Assembly (NCBI GenBank): GCA_964036045.1
Contig: OZ038379.1
Coordinates: forward strand, 72,074,719-72,138,718
Reading direction: 5' to 3'
DNA length: 64,000 nt
Origin: Eutreptiella sp. 'Long Island Sound 2002'
Lineage: Eukaryota > Euglenozoa > Euglenophyceae > Eutreptiales > Eutreptiaceae
This document shows, piece after piece, positions 12,321-23,837 of the stretch. Each line of letters starts with the position of its first letter. Within the stretch, counting starts at the first letter, position 1. The notes under the pieces were generated by a model. The model was not told where the DNA came from and did no database searches. It saw nothing but the letters and a program-made list of their open reading frames with translations. A program made the position numbers and the translations under genes.

Positions 12321-14329
12321 ATACATCAACGTTTAGAACACTTGATGGCGCGCCCGTACACGGGATACCGGATCATTTGTCTAAGCTATTGGCTTTTGGT
12401 TTAAAATTCGTTCCTTCTCCACACCCCCTTTCATTTTTGAAGGTGCTAATGAGTCGACTCTCAGGTGCGTACACCAAATTGCGACGTGTCCACATTTGGG
12501 ATATTCATTATATGTTGCATCCACCGGAAGTGGATTTGTTTGATGTTCTACTTTATCCTCATTTCTTTAGATCCAAGGGTACCATGCCCAATGATATGTG
12601 GCGCCAAGGCATTTGTCGTTGAAAACATGATATTGGACTCAAAGAATCGTGTATTCAATTCAATCCAACACCATTACTCGAGAGGTTTAGTTCATAGAGG
12701 TGTTTCATTGAAATATTATCAACTTGAAAGTTTCCTTAGGGAAAATGTGATCGTCAAGTCAGACAAGGATGGCTTGGCCGTCCTAATGCCGTTAAAGGTG
12801 TACATTAAGGAAGCCGAAGCTCACATGAATTCCACAATTGGTGGACGGAACGTATACAAATTTTTAGGGAAAGATGAAGCGACGAAGTCATATTGGAAGG
12901 TCCAATCCAATTTATGGCAAGCACACCTGCATGCCCATCCATGTTATCGATGCTGTCAGAACGGTTGTTGGAGATTTATGCATCGTATTTGGCATGTCAA
13001 GCGAGTTCGGTTCTTGGTGTGTTCTATTTATTATGTAAGACGCATAAATCAACCACGATATGTCAAGGACGATGGAATGGAAGACCGGTAGTAGGCCTAC
13101 ACACATGGGCCACTACGACAGCTTCGGTTGTGTTAGGTGTGGCAGGGACAATTTTGTTGAAGGTTGATCGTACCTATGATGAGATGTCAACCCCATTACG
13201 TGATTCGTGTGACTTGGTGAGCCGAGTACATACACTTAGTCAAGTACACAATTGGAACGACTATGCGGTCACATCGTTTGATTTTCACTCAATGTACACT
13301 AATGTGACATGGACGAATGTTCATGATGCCTTTGCATTCTACAAGGGGTGGTTCGAATCCACCCCTGAGTTGACTCAGGATCTGACGGATGGTGAGATCT
13401 CCCTTTTGAGATTTCTTTTCAGTCCGTTGGGGAGCGAGAGATGGGAAACACATTGTGTCCATTTCCAATTTCTAAGTATTGAGTACACCGAGTCGTTGAC
13501 CATTGGTGAACTATTGCTAAATGTGGTGTATACACACTGCATTTTCGAAAATCCGGGGCTGGGGCGATTTCAACAATTGACGGGATGGGTGATGGAGACT
13601 AATGCTGCACCAACATGGAGTACTTTAGTACTTCGGTTTTATGAAAGACTTAAGCTACATCTACACCCATCAATCAAACTCATGAGATTCATCGACGATC
13701 GTCTTATGTTCCATCCAAAAAATATGGGGCCCTCTTTGGACTCCCTTTTGAAGTCAATTTATCCCCCAAACCTGACTTTTGACATCCTACAAAGAGGGGT
13801 GGTGGCACACGTTCCTTTTTTGGATGTATTGTTTATCACCTTACACCCACTTAGGCACAGTGTGTACTGGAAACCAACACATTCGGCCCTCTACATTCCT
13901 TGGCACTCCAACACCCCAAGGAGTGTCAAGGAAGGTTGGGTGGGGGGGGAGTGCATCCGTTTTTTGGAATTGTGCTCGCACGAGAGCTACTACAAGATTT
14001 CTTGGGAGCGACTGAGAGGTGCAATCATTAGATGGGGCTACCCCCCCTCCCTCACCACAAAGCCAAAGTTTTCTTGGAATTACAAGCCTAAGTACATCAA
14101 CCCGAAGTCACATGAAAAGAGAAGATCAAGGATACACGCCTTCCGTGCCCCACATCACAGCGCCATCCCTTTTTCTCTTTCGAGAGTCGTGAGAGGGTTT
14201 TGGAATAATTTGTCTTTCCTTCCGGATGTAAAATTATTTGCTACGTTGCAACCGCCACTTAACTTGGGGAAATTATTTCATGGGTGGCGCACGCGCGCGC
14301 TGAGGAAGGCCTGTGCTCCCGATATTTAA
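12317..14329 (+). pseudogene. Penelope-type reverse transcriptase, no GIY-YIG domain, two frame breaks
   Basis: Three consecutive segments (frame 2 to about 12605, frame 3 to about 12900, frame 2 to 14329) read as one RT. N-terminal signature: LAFGLKFVPSPHPLS, like the 'GLKFIPTP' of Penelope RTs. Next come IVKSDKDGLAVLM (~12755), YLLCKTHK (13028-13051), then motif A SFDFHSMYTNV (~13274-13306), motif C RFIDDRLMF (~13684-13710), and the downstream block KPTHSALYIPWHSNT (~13870-13914), which is characteristic of this RT class. Catalytic Asp residues of motifs A and C are kept. No GIY-YIG endonuclease follows before TAA at 14327-14329. Two compensating frame breaks mean the copy is either recently inactivated or contains sequence errors. 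Confidence 0.85.
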
Positions 14330-14394
14330 TTTGTATTTCGATTGTTGTTCGCTGTATCTATTTTTTTCTGTCATTCCCATTACTTTGCAATGGT

Positions 14395-14579
14395 TTGTCT
14401 TTCTCTACTCTTACAGCTGAGGAGGGGCGACTAGCCCGAAACATGTTCATTTGATTGATCTAAATTTGTGATTTGGTGCCATATACCCCGCTTTGCACAT
14501 TGTTGAGATCGTCAAGGTTTCCTGGGTGCAAAATCATCGGGAGGTGAAGCCAACCAAGCGGTCAAACATTTCGTGAAGG
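14395..14579 (+). repeat. 3' terminal direct repeat (pLTR) of the Penelope-like element
   Basis: 185 bp, matching 11121-11305 with three substitutions. It starts 65 bp after the RT stop and ends at the junction with resumed family X sequence. Confidence 0.85.
14417..14442 (+). ncRNA. Hammerhead-ribozyme-like core, 3' copy, consensus intact
   Basis: CTGAGGA (14417-14423), stem GGGC (14425-14428) with GCCC (14434-14437), loop GACTA, then GAAAC (14438-14442). All core boxes match the hammerhead consensus except one extra G before stem II. The following ACATGT is self-complementary, so stem III would need a second molecule or copy, as proposed for dimeric Penelope hammerheads. Upstream CTGTA (14352-14356) could pair with TACAG (14412-14416) in a permuted stem I, but the base before it is G, which is unfavourable for cleavage. 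Confidence 0.45.
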
Positions 14580-14880
14580 CCCCGACTGCCACACCCAGTT
14601 GACATCGCGAGACCCCGAAGGGATACTGCCACACCAGGGCACAAGACAGACCGCCCTAGAGGCGCACGCCCACCAAGACGCGCAACTGCAACCCAGACCT
14701 GACAGCGCACCGGGTCACGCCCACAAACCACCAGCCCCCCTGCAGGGGGGGGGGGTACACCCATACAGGAGACAGACGAGAGCACCGCACAGCCCACCAG
14801 CGCACGCCAACCTCCAGCCGACGACGCTGGCCACCTCCAACTGCAGGGACCACCACACAGACACAAGGAAACGGACACAC
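14580..14880 (+). pseudogene. Family X copy 1, resumed C-terminal region
   Basis: Matches X3 at 25380-25670 (for example CGCGAGACCCC and the C-rich run before TACACCCATACAG) and completes the unit interrupted at 11120. It contains only Pro/Gln/Arg-rich low-complexity reading with no domain. Confidence 0.6.
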
Positions 14881-15650
14881 ATGCCCAAAAATGGCTTAAA
14901 AATGCCAACTTTGGGCCAGAGACAGTATTTTTCGGGCTCAGGTGGGCAGTTCATCACCCCCCCACCCTACGTCGCAGGTGTTTGACTCAGCAAAACATGA
15001 GTTGCAGGGTTAGAGACCTAGAGAATGGGTGCTTCAGCCCCCCCCCCCCAAAGCGTGGCCACTTTTTGCCCAAAAATGGCCTGAAAATGCCATTTTTGGG
15101 CCGAAAACAGTGTTCTTTGGGCTGCGGTGGTCAGTTTGACGCCCCCCCACCCTATTTTGCAGGTGCTCAACTCAAAGAACCATGTGTTGCAAGGGAAGGG
15201 AGCCGGAAAATTGGTCATTCAGGGCCCCTCTCCCATAGAAAAAGTCCATTTTTTGCCAAAAATAGACCTCAAAATGCCAGGTTTTGGCAGAAAAATTGTT
15301 TTTTGGGCTGGGGTGGTCAGTACAAGCCCCCCCACCCTATTTGGCAGATGACTGACACAAACACACATACATTAAAAATCATTGGACCCAGCAAATAGGT
15401 GTTTCAGGGCCTCTTCGACCTGAAATAGGAGATTATGTGTCAAACATGGCCCTGAATTGCCAATATTTTGCAAAAATCTGTATGTTTTAGGCTTGGCCGC
15501 TCCCTTCAAGGCCCCCGCACCCTATTTGGCAGGTGCCTGACTCGCCAAAATAGTTTCTGCTGCATGGTTGACATGACATTTAAGCCCCAAAAAAAGTCGC
15601 TCCGCCATTTTCTTAGTTTTCGGAAAAAAATAACACTTTTCCCTTTAAAA
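14880..15650 (+). repeat. Family X1 tail: four degenerate ~186-bp tandem repeats
   Basis: The block CCCCACCCTA...GCAGGTG recurs at about 14960, 15150, 15335 and 15522, each preceded by a 'TTTTTGGGC/TTTGGGC' word and followed by 'ACTCA' or 'GACTC'. The last repeat runs into TTAGTTTTCGG and then, without an obvious boundary, into the GC-rich start of X2 near 15650. Confidence 0.7.
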
Positions 15651-17640
15651 ACCTGTGCCGGGGAAAGCGGACACGGCCACGACACCAATGGTCGGGGGAC
15701 GACACAGAGGCAGGGAGAGAGGACGGAAGATGAATGAGCCAGGCCAAGGAGACCACGCCACGCCGACCCGCGGAACCCGGCGCACCCCTAGAAACAGGGC
15801 CCCCCAGAGGGCACAGGACCAATGTGCAAGCCCCAAGGGAGGGCAACCCCACGGGAACCCGACTGGCCCACCGGACCAGATGGCACACCCAGACCCCCCG
15901 CAGCACCGACCCAATGAGACGACCACGGCACACCACACCCACCAGCCACCACCAAGCCACAAAACCCAAGCTCGCGACCAGCGCAGCAAATCCATCAGTC
16001 TGACCAGCGCCAACGCCACCCCGAGCGGGACCAGAGGAAGCGACGACCCACCGCACACCACGGCACAAGAAGACAGGGCGCAGCACAACGCAACGCAACA
16101 CAGCACAGCACACCGCAACGCAGCACACGACAGTGCAGCGGAACGCGGCACGGCACCGCGCGACACGGCACAGCATAGCACGACACGGCACGGCACAGCA
16201 CAGCAAGGCGCAACCCGCCACAGCACGGGAAGGCACAACACGGCACGCAGAGGCACGGCACAGCACGGCAGAGCAGGGCGCAGCGCAGCACAGCGCGGAG
16301 CAGCGCGGCGCAGCACAGCAAAGCACAAGACACCACAGCATCGCACACCAAAGCACACCCCAGCAACGAGGCAAGAAACGCTAACCGCAGGCCTACCCTG
16401 ATCAAGCCACCTCACAAACCGGAAAGGAAAGAAACACGCCCACGGCCGTTGGACACCACCACACCAGCCCAACACGCACAGGCTACAGGACACCACACAG
16501 CCGACGGTACAACCCCCCCCCCCCCAAGGGGCTCCAGATGAAACCGGATGCAACGCCCGCCCCCTGCCGGCGGCGGCCCGCCCGCACAGATCGCGACCGG
16601 AAACTTAAACCCGCCAGCACCAAACTGACACCACAGGGGCGGGGGGAAGCTGGGCAACGCCAGCCAAAAGAGCTGCCCCAGAGAGGCCCCCCCCCCCCTG
16701 ACCCATGACCCCACGAAACCAGCTGCTGCATACGGCCCAGCCGGCAGAACCTGAGCCTAACCCAACAGAACGAGCCGCCAGCCCATGCCTGTACATAAGC
16801 CACAAGCAGCCGGGGCACGGCCCGCGGCCACGCGCAACACTACCAGCGAGCCAGCTAGCTACACTGCTCACTGACTGGTGCATGCACCGGCCCAAGGGAG
16901 CAGAGGGAGGAACAGGCAACCCCCCCCCCCAAAAAAACAAACCACAAGGGAGGGCAGAAATTCCAGCCACCTACGAACAGTAAACAGCCGAGCGGCCCTC
17001 TCCCCCCCACGAGCTGAGATCTGCCAGCGAGGGGTTACTGACGAAAGCAGGAGGGACAGCCACCCTTCCGCAAAGCGGGGCACCCATTTCACCGAGGCAG
17101 GCAACCCCCCAGCCTGGCGACACCATTAGAGTTGCACACGGGACCCAACGATAGGACACCGAGAGACCACACCGACCAGCCATACAACGACCAGCAAGGG
17201 AAGCCGGCTCACAACGACCTAGCAGGCACCAATGGGCCGGAGGAAACGACACTCCACACACGCTGGGAAACAACCCCGCCGGGGAAGAGGCAGGCCACCG
17301 ACCAGGGGGACGCAAACACAACAAGACAGCAAAAAAAGTATGAACGAAGGCGGGGGGAGGAGCTGGGACCAAGGGGACCACAGCCAGAACAGGAAACAGC
17401 GACCACCAGTGAACCACAACACGACAGAACCGAGACATCACCCACAGACCCCCCCGCACAACTGACAAAGGGACTCCACCGGGAAGGCCAGGAACAAACA
17501 CCCACAACATGGGCAGAAAAGAGGGGGGGGGAACACCGCCCACAGCGACCCCGACAAACCTCCCTCGCAGACGGCACCACCGCCTGGAAGACGCAGGGAA
17601 GGACAACCAGTACTTCGGCAACGCGCTGAACCCTTCCTCG
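15650..17640 (+). other. Family X2 leader: GC-rich, low-complexity, no supported ORF
   Basis: Begins after GTGCCGGGGAAAGCGGACAC. Contains a pentamer-like CGGCA/CAGCA run (16075-16345), then unique GC-rich sequence with poly-C runs (16510, 16690, 16920). Long frames exist on both strands, but they come from biased composition. The equivalents are 20480-22470 in X3 and 26450-28320 in X4, so this is a conserved part of the repeat unit and may hold promoter or untranslated leader. Confidence 0.5.
16075..16345. repeat. Degenerate CGGCA/CAGCA pentamer array in X2
   Basis: Continuous imperfect 5-bp units (CAGCA, CGGCA, CAACG, CAACA). The same array recurs at 20905-21190 (X3) and 26850-27130 (X4). 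On the minus strand it reads as Cys/Ala/Val-rich frames, which I treat as artefacts. Confidence 0.8.
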
Positions 17641-19008
17641 ACCATGATCGACCATGATAATCAGCGACATGAACGCGAATCCCACCCAGGCAGACCGAAG
17701 AGGACAGGCCACACCTCAAGACTTTGCAGTGCGCAACACCATTGACATGCTAGGGCTTGTGGACCTGAAGGCCCACCTCGAAGGTCAACCATCCCACTTC
17801 CCCCACCAAAGGGAGGCCGCCCCCTCCCGCATCGACGCATGCTACGGCGACCCCACCACCATCATCCGGGCGGAGGCCCGATACGGTTCCCCCCCACTGG
17901 AACCCACAGACATTAGGCCCCTGCACATCTGCCTCACCATCCCAAACCCTCCCCCCGGGCCCCCGGAGGATGCGGACCAAGGCTTGCCACACCTCCTGAA
18001 AATGTCCCCAATGCACAACAAACAAGCCAGGTTCCAGTATCACAGGGCCCTAGACCACGCCTGGCACAACCAATCGGACCCCACTGACCTATTCACAGCC
18101 ATGCGCACGGGCGCCCTCCCCTGTGTTTTCCAGCAACAACCCCACACTGAGGACAACCAGCCACCGACAGCCCTGGAAGAAATTCTCCATGACCTCCCGC
18201 ATGCGAAGCAACAATTGGTGACTCTCCTCCACGCCAACACACCGAAAACCTGCCCTCACATACACAACTGCAGGGCGCAGATAGCCCACATCAGAACGGG
18301 TTAGCAGCACTTGCACATCCACAGACAACAGCGCATCGCCCAAGAACACGAGCGGTATGCGCAACCTGAACTCCCCTGCAAAGGCATCCGCCACCTCAAC
18401 AACGCCCGACACCGCCAGGACATACTGGACACGGACACCCAAAACAAAATCGAAGTCCTCCCTCAGGTCTTCAACCACGCCCAGAGGATGCCACTAGAGA
18501 AACGCCCCTTCACCATCCAGGAAGTCCGGAGGGCCATCCACAGTGTCCGGCAACACAAAAACGCGGGCTACGATGCCCTCCCTGCGGAAGCGTGCTACCA
18601 CCTCCTCACCCACCTCCTCCGCATCCACATCGTCACATCATCACGGGGCAGACCCGCGTGCCAGCAGATTGAGCAAATGTTGTCTGCCCCATCTACAAAA
18701 AGGGGGACCTGGCCGGACAACTAGCGCCCCATAGTGTGTGCAGTGAAGGAGGTCAAGATCCTCTGCACCATCATCCTACGCCGCATCCGCCCCTACCTAG
18801 ACCCCCACATACCCGCCAGCCTCTGGCGAGCTATCTCGGGCCGGTCTGCACACGAGGTCATCCTCCTCCAGGACACCGTCGCCCACATGGAACCAATCGA
18901 GTTGATTATCGTCTCCCTGGACGTCAAGGGAGCCGACCCGAACACCCCCTTGCTCCCTTTGGAAGCGGTCCGGAAACGCCTAGGCCTCCCCTTCACCTAT
19001 GATTTAGC
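17641..19008 (+). pseudogene. Family X2: endonuclease C-terminus, linker and RT up to motif A
   Basis: The first segment (17654-18301) opens with IISDMNANPTQ, aligning to the GDLNAY motif of the family Y endonuclease, and continues to APSRIDACYGDPTT and RPLHICL, the C-terminal SRID and H-R-P blocks of AP-type endonucleases. The N-terminal half of the endonuclease is missing. The linker follows (HRALDHAWHNQ), then after in-frame breaks EHERYAQPELPCKG (~18350) and RT fingers (FTIQEVRRAIHSVRQHKNAG, ~18510). The next frame is RPIVCAVKEVKILCTI, then motif A SLDVKGADPNTP (18913-18948). Stops near 18301 and 18722 and the 450-bp insert from 19009 make it non-coding. Confidence 0.75.
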
Positions 19009-19458
19009 AGCTGTTTTTTCCCAAAATTTAAAAAGTCAGCAAAAGGGGTTTTTTCGCGTGGACTGACCTATTGTTTGTTAACGGCCCTCAAATAGGGGGG
19101 GAGGGGTTCTTTTTACCTGAGCTTTTTCCAAAAATATCAGAAACGGGGCTTTTTCGCCTGCTCTGGGCTGGTCCTGCAAAACAGTGTTGCACACCAGTGT
19201 ACCTGCCTGTAGAGGACGTTTGCCCAAAATTCCCCTGTTCTTTAGATTCTCTGGCCCCAAAAAAGGGATAGGGGGGTTCCTTCCCCCCGAGCTCTCTTTC
19301 AAACCATCAAAAACCCTGGAATTTGGCCTGTTTTGGGGTATTCCTTTCTGCTCTGGGGTGGTACTGCAGAACAGTGCTGCACACCAGTGTACCTGCCTAT
19401 ACGCAGGAAAAAACCATTAAACTCGGTTTTGTACCCAAAAAGACCAAAAGAAACTACA
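19009..19458 (+). mobile_element. 450-bp insertion in X2 RT
   Basis: Same insert as in X1, at the same codon. The right target copy ACTACA is intact (19453-19458); the left one is mutated (GATTTA). The two internal repeats with CACCAGTGTACCTGCCT lie at about 19192 and 19384. Confidence 0.6.
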
Positions 19459-19815
19459 ACTTCACCTCCAATTACATCCGCACCCGCAGGTACACAGTCC
19501 CCACCGAAGCGGGCCTTAGTCCCTTCCTGGAGCTAGGCAGCGGGGTCCCCCAGGGAGGAGCGGAAGGGCCCTTCCTGAACCTCCTCGTGACACTCCTCCT
19601 GCCCTGCACCATCGAACAGGACTGCCCGCCCTAGGCGCGCTACCCCTTCCTCTCCCCCCTGGTGGGTTTCGCGGACAACACCAACCTCACGGTCACACAC
19701 ACTCCACATGAACCCCATACACCAGACGACGGACCCACAGTCATCCAGCCCCAAGGACTTACCGGTCGTGACCATCTCCTACCTCTCCGACGACAACCTC
19801 GTCGATCACCCTATC
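19459..19815 (+). pseudogene. Family X2 RT motifs B and C, truncated at a rearrangement
   Basis: Resumes with NFTSNYIRTRRYTVPT, then GVPQGGAEGPFLNLL (motif B, 19541-19585), an in-frame TAG near 19632, and VGFADNTNLTV (19663-19695) with Asn for the second Asp. It stops at 19815 where the sequence switches to X tail repeats, so the thumb and C-terminal region are absent. Confidence 0.7.
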
Positions 19816-20480
19816 ATGACTCAGCATAACATGTGTTGCAGGGTTAGAGACCTAGAGAATGGGTGCTTCAGGCCCCGCCCCCCAAAGCTTGGCCACTTTT
19901 TGCCCAAAAATGGCCTGAAAATGCCATTTTTGGGCCGAAAACAGTTTTATTTGGGCTGCGGTGGTCAGTTTGACGCCCCCCCACCCTATTTTGCAGGTGC
20001 TCAACTCAAAGAACCATGTGTTGCAAGGGAAAGGAGCCGGAAAATTGCTCATTCAGGGCCGCTCTCCCATAGAGCAAGTCCATTCTTTGCCAAAAAAAGA
20101 CCCCAAAATTCCACGTTTTGGCAAAAAAATTGTTTTTTGGGCTGGGGTGGTCAGTACAAGCCCCCCCACCCTATTTGGCAGATGACTGACACAAACACAC
20201 ATACATTAAAAATCATTGGACCCAGCAAAAAGGTGTTTCAGGGCCTCTTCGACCTGAAAAAGGACATTATGTGTCAAACATGGCCCTGAATTGCCAATAT
20301 TTTGCAAAAATCTGTATGTTTTAGGCTTGGCTGCTCCCTTCAAGGCCCCCGCACCCTATTTGGCAGGTGCCTGACTCGCCAAAATACTTTCTGCTGCATG
20401 GTTGACATGACATTTAAGCCCCAAAACAAGTCGCTCCGCCATTTTCTTAGTTTTGGGAATAAACTAACACTTTTCCCTTT
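19816..20480 (+). repeat. Family X tail repeats between X2 and X3
   Basis: Near-copy of 14985-15650, containing three of the ~186-bp repeats (the first is lost at the rearrangement). Runs directly into the X3 leader at about 20480. Confidence 0.75.
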
Positions 20481-22470
20481 AAAAACCTGTGCCAGGGGAA
20501 AGCGGACACGGCCGCGACACCAATGGTCGGGGGACGACACAGAGGCAGGGAGAGAGGACGGAAGATGAATGAGCCAGGCCAAGGAGACCACGCCACGCCG
20601 ACCCGCGGAACCCGGCGCACCCCTAGAAACAGGGCCCCCCAGAGGGCACAGGACCAATGTGCAAGCCCCAAGGGAGGGCAACCCCACGGGAACCCGACTG
20701 GCCCACCGGACCGGATGGCACACCCAGACCCCCCGCAGCACCGACCCAATGAGACGACCACGGCACACCACACCCACCAGCCACCACCAAGCCACAAAAC
20801 CCAAGCTCGCGACCAGCACAGCAAATCAATCAGTCTGACCAGCGCCAACGCCACCCCGAGCGGGACCAGAGGGTGCGACGACCCACCGCACACCACGGCA
20901 CAAGAAGACAGGGCGCAGCACAACGCAACGCAACACAGCACAGCACACCGCAACGCAGCACACGACAGTGCAGCGGAACGCGGCACGGCACCGCGCGACA
21001 CGGCACAGCATAGCACGACACGGCACGGCACAGCACAGCAAGGCGCAACCCGCCACAGCACGAGGAGGCACAACACGGCACGCAGAGGCACGGCACAGCA
21101 CGGCAGAGCAGGGCGCAGCGCAGCACAGCGCGGAGCAGCGCGGCGCAGCACAGCAAAGCACAAGACACCACAGCACCGCACACCAAAGCACACCCCAGCA
21201 ACGAGGCAAGAAACGCTAACCGCAGGCCTAACCTGATCAAGCCACCTCACAACCCGGAAAAGAAAGAAACACGCCCACGGCCGTTAAACACCACCACACC
21301 AGCCCAACACGCACGGGCTACAGGACACCACACAGCCGACGGTACAACCCCCCCCCCCAAGGGGCTCCAGATGAAACCGGATGCAACGCCCGCCCCCTGC
21401 CGGCGGCGGCCCGCCCGCACAGATCGCGACCGGAAACTTAAACCCGCCAGCACCAAACTGACACCACAGGGGCGGGGGGAAGCTGGGCAACCCCAGCCAA
21501 AAGAGCTGCCCCAGCGAGCCCCCCCCCCCCCCCCCCTGACCCATGACCCAACGAAACCAGCTGCTGCAAACGGCCCAGCCGGCAGAACCTGAGCCTAACC
21601 CAACAGAACGAGCCGCCAGCCCATGCCTGTACATAAGCCACAAGCAGCCGGGGCACGGCCCGCGGCCACGCGCAACACTACCAGCGAGCCAGCTAGCTAC
21701 ACTGCTCACTGACTGGTGCATGCAGCGGCCCAAGGGGGCAGAGGGAGGAACAGGCAAACCCCCCCCCAAAAGAAAACCACAAGGGAGGGCAGAAAATCCA
21801 GCCGGCTACGAACAGTAAACAGCCGAGCGGCCCTCTCCCCCCCACGAGCAGAGATCTGCCAGCCAGGGGTTACTGACGAAAGCAGGAGGGACAGCCACAC
21901 TTCGGCAAAGCGGGGCACCCATTTCACCGAGGCGGGCAACCCCCCAGCCTGGTGACACCATCAGAGTTGCACACGGGACCCAACGATAGGACACCGAGAG
22001 ACCACACCGACCAGCCATACAACGACCAGCCAGAGAAGCCGGCTCACAACGACCGAGCAGGCACCAATGGGCCGGAGGAAACGACACTCCACACACGCTG
22101 GGAAACAACCCTGCCGGGGAAGAGGCAGGCCACCGACCAGGGGGACGCAAACACAACAAGGACGGCAAAAAAAATATGAACGAAGGCGGGGGGAGGAGCT
22201 GGGACCAAGGGGACCACAGCCAGAACAGGGAACAGCGACCACCAGTGAACCACAACACGACAGAAACGAGACATCACCCACAGACCCCCCCGCACAACTG
22301 ATAAAGGGACTCCACTGGGAAGGCCGGGAACAAAGACCCACAACATGGGCAGAAAAAAGGGGGGGGGAACACCGCCCACAGCGACCCCGACAAACCTCCC
22401 TCGCAGACGGCACCACCGCCTGGAAGACGCAGGGAAGGACAACCAGTACTTCGGGAACGCGCTGAACCCT
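20480..22470 (+). other. Family X3 leader, no supported ORF
   Basis: Collinear with 15650-17640 with a scatter of substitutions and small indels in poly-C tracts (21350, 21520, 21760). The pentamer array lies at 20905-21190. No protein motif. Confidence 0.5.
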
Positions 22471-23837
22471 TCCTCGACCATGATCGACCATGATAATCAG
22501 CGACATGAACGCGAATCCCACCCAGGCAGACCGAAGAGGACAGACCTCAAGACTATGCAGTGCGCAACACCATTGACATGCTAGGGCTTGTGGACCTGAA
22601 GGCCCACCTCGAAGGTCAACCATCCCACTTCCCCCACCAAACGGAGGCCGCCCCCTCCCGCATGGACGCATGCTACGGCGACCCCACCACCATCATCCGG
22701 GCAGAGGCCCGATACGGTTCCCCCCCACTGGAACCCACAGGCATTAGGCCCCTGCACATCTGCCTCACCATCCCAAACCCTCCCCCCGGGCCCCCGGAGG
22801 ATGCGGACCAAGGCTTGCCACACCTCCTGAAAATGTCCCCACTGCACAACAAACAAGCCAGGTTCCAGTATCACAGGGCCATAGACCGCGCCTGGCACAA
22901 CCAATCGGACCCCACTGACCTATTCACAGCCATGCGCACGGGCGCCCTCCCCTGTGTTTTCCAGCAACAACCCCACACTGAGGACAACCAGCCACCGACA
23001 GCCCTGGAAGAAATTCTCCATGACCTCTTGCATGCGAAGCAACAATTGGTGACTCTCCTCCACGCCAACACACCGAAAACCTGCCCTCACATACACAGCT
23101 GCTAGGCGCAGATAGCCCACATCAGAACGAGTTAGCAGCACTTGCACATCCACAGACAACAGCGCATCGCCCAAGAACACGAGCGGTATGCGCGACCTGA
23201 ACTCCCCTGCAAAGGCATCCGCTACCTCAACAACGCCCGACACCGCCAGGACATACTGGACACGGACACCCAAAACAAAATCGAAGTCCTTCCCCGGGTC
23301 TTCAACCACGCCCAGAGGATGCAACTAGAGAAACGCCCCTTCACCATCCAGGAAGTCCGGAGGGCCATCCACAGTGTCCGGCAACACAAAAACGCGGGCT
23401 ACGATGCCCTCCCTGCGGAAGCGTGCTACCACCTCCTCGCCCACCTCCTCCGCATCCACATCGTCACATCATCACGGGGCAGACCCGCGTGCCAGCAGAT
23501 TGAGCAAATGTTGTCTGCCCCATCTACAAAAAGGGGGACCTGGCCGGACAACTAGCGCCCCATAGTGTGTGCAGTGAAGGAGGTCAAGATCCTCTGCACC
23601 ATCATCCTACGCCGCATCCGCCCCTACCTAGACCCCCACATACCCGCCAGCCTCTGGCGAGCTATCTCAGGCCGGTCTGCACACGAGGCCATCTTCCTCC
23701 AGGACACCGTCGCCCACATGGACCCAATCGAGTTGATTATCGTCTCCCTGGACGTCAAGGGAGCCGACCCGAACACCCTCTTGCTCCCTTTGGAAGCGGT
23801 CCAGAAACGCCTAGGCCTCCCCTTCACCTATGATTTA
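22471..23837 (+). pseudogene. Family X3: endonuclease C-terminus, linker and RT up to motif A
   Basis: Same order as X2. The ISDMNANPTQ block (22495-22530) is followed by a frame change near 22545. The frame from 22560 reads RNTIDMLGLVDLKAHLEG, then SRMDACYGDPTT (the catalytic-region SRID is SRMD here) and RPLHICL. After a stop near 23105: EHERYARPELPCKG, the finger block FTIQEVRRAIHSVRQ, RPIVCAVKEV and motif A SLDVKGADPNTL (23744-23779). Interrupted at 23838 by the shared insert. Confidence 0.75.

Larger units (their letters stand above)
11121..14579 (+). mobile_element. Penelope-like retroelement nested in family X copy 1
   Basis: A 3459-bp unit bounded by 185-bp direct repeats (11121-11305 and 14395-14579) that differ at only three positions. 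Between them lie a basic coiled-coil ORF and a Penelope-type RT. It is markedly more AT-rich than the family X sequence on either side. The uninterrupted X3 copy (25360-25390) shows the empty site: GGAAGGAC on the left and CCCCGAC on the right, with a few target bases lost and no obvious target duplication. No GIY-YIG endonuclease is visible, which fits the endonuclease-lacking Penelope groups known from several eukaryotes (established knowledge; the subgroup is not determined here). Confidence 0.85.

Noticed and set aside
15613-16553. Cys/Ala/Val-rich minus-strand ORFs (and copies at 20340-21250 and 26431-27263)
   Set aside because: Product of the CGGCA/CAGCA pentamer array in the family X leader.
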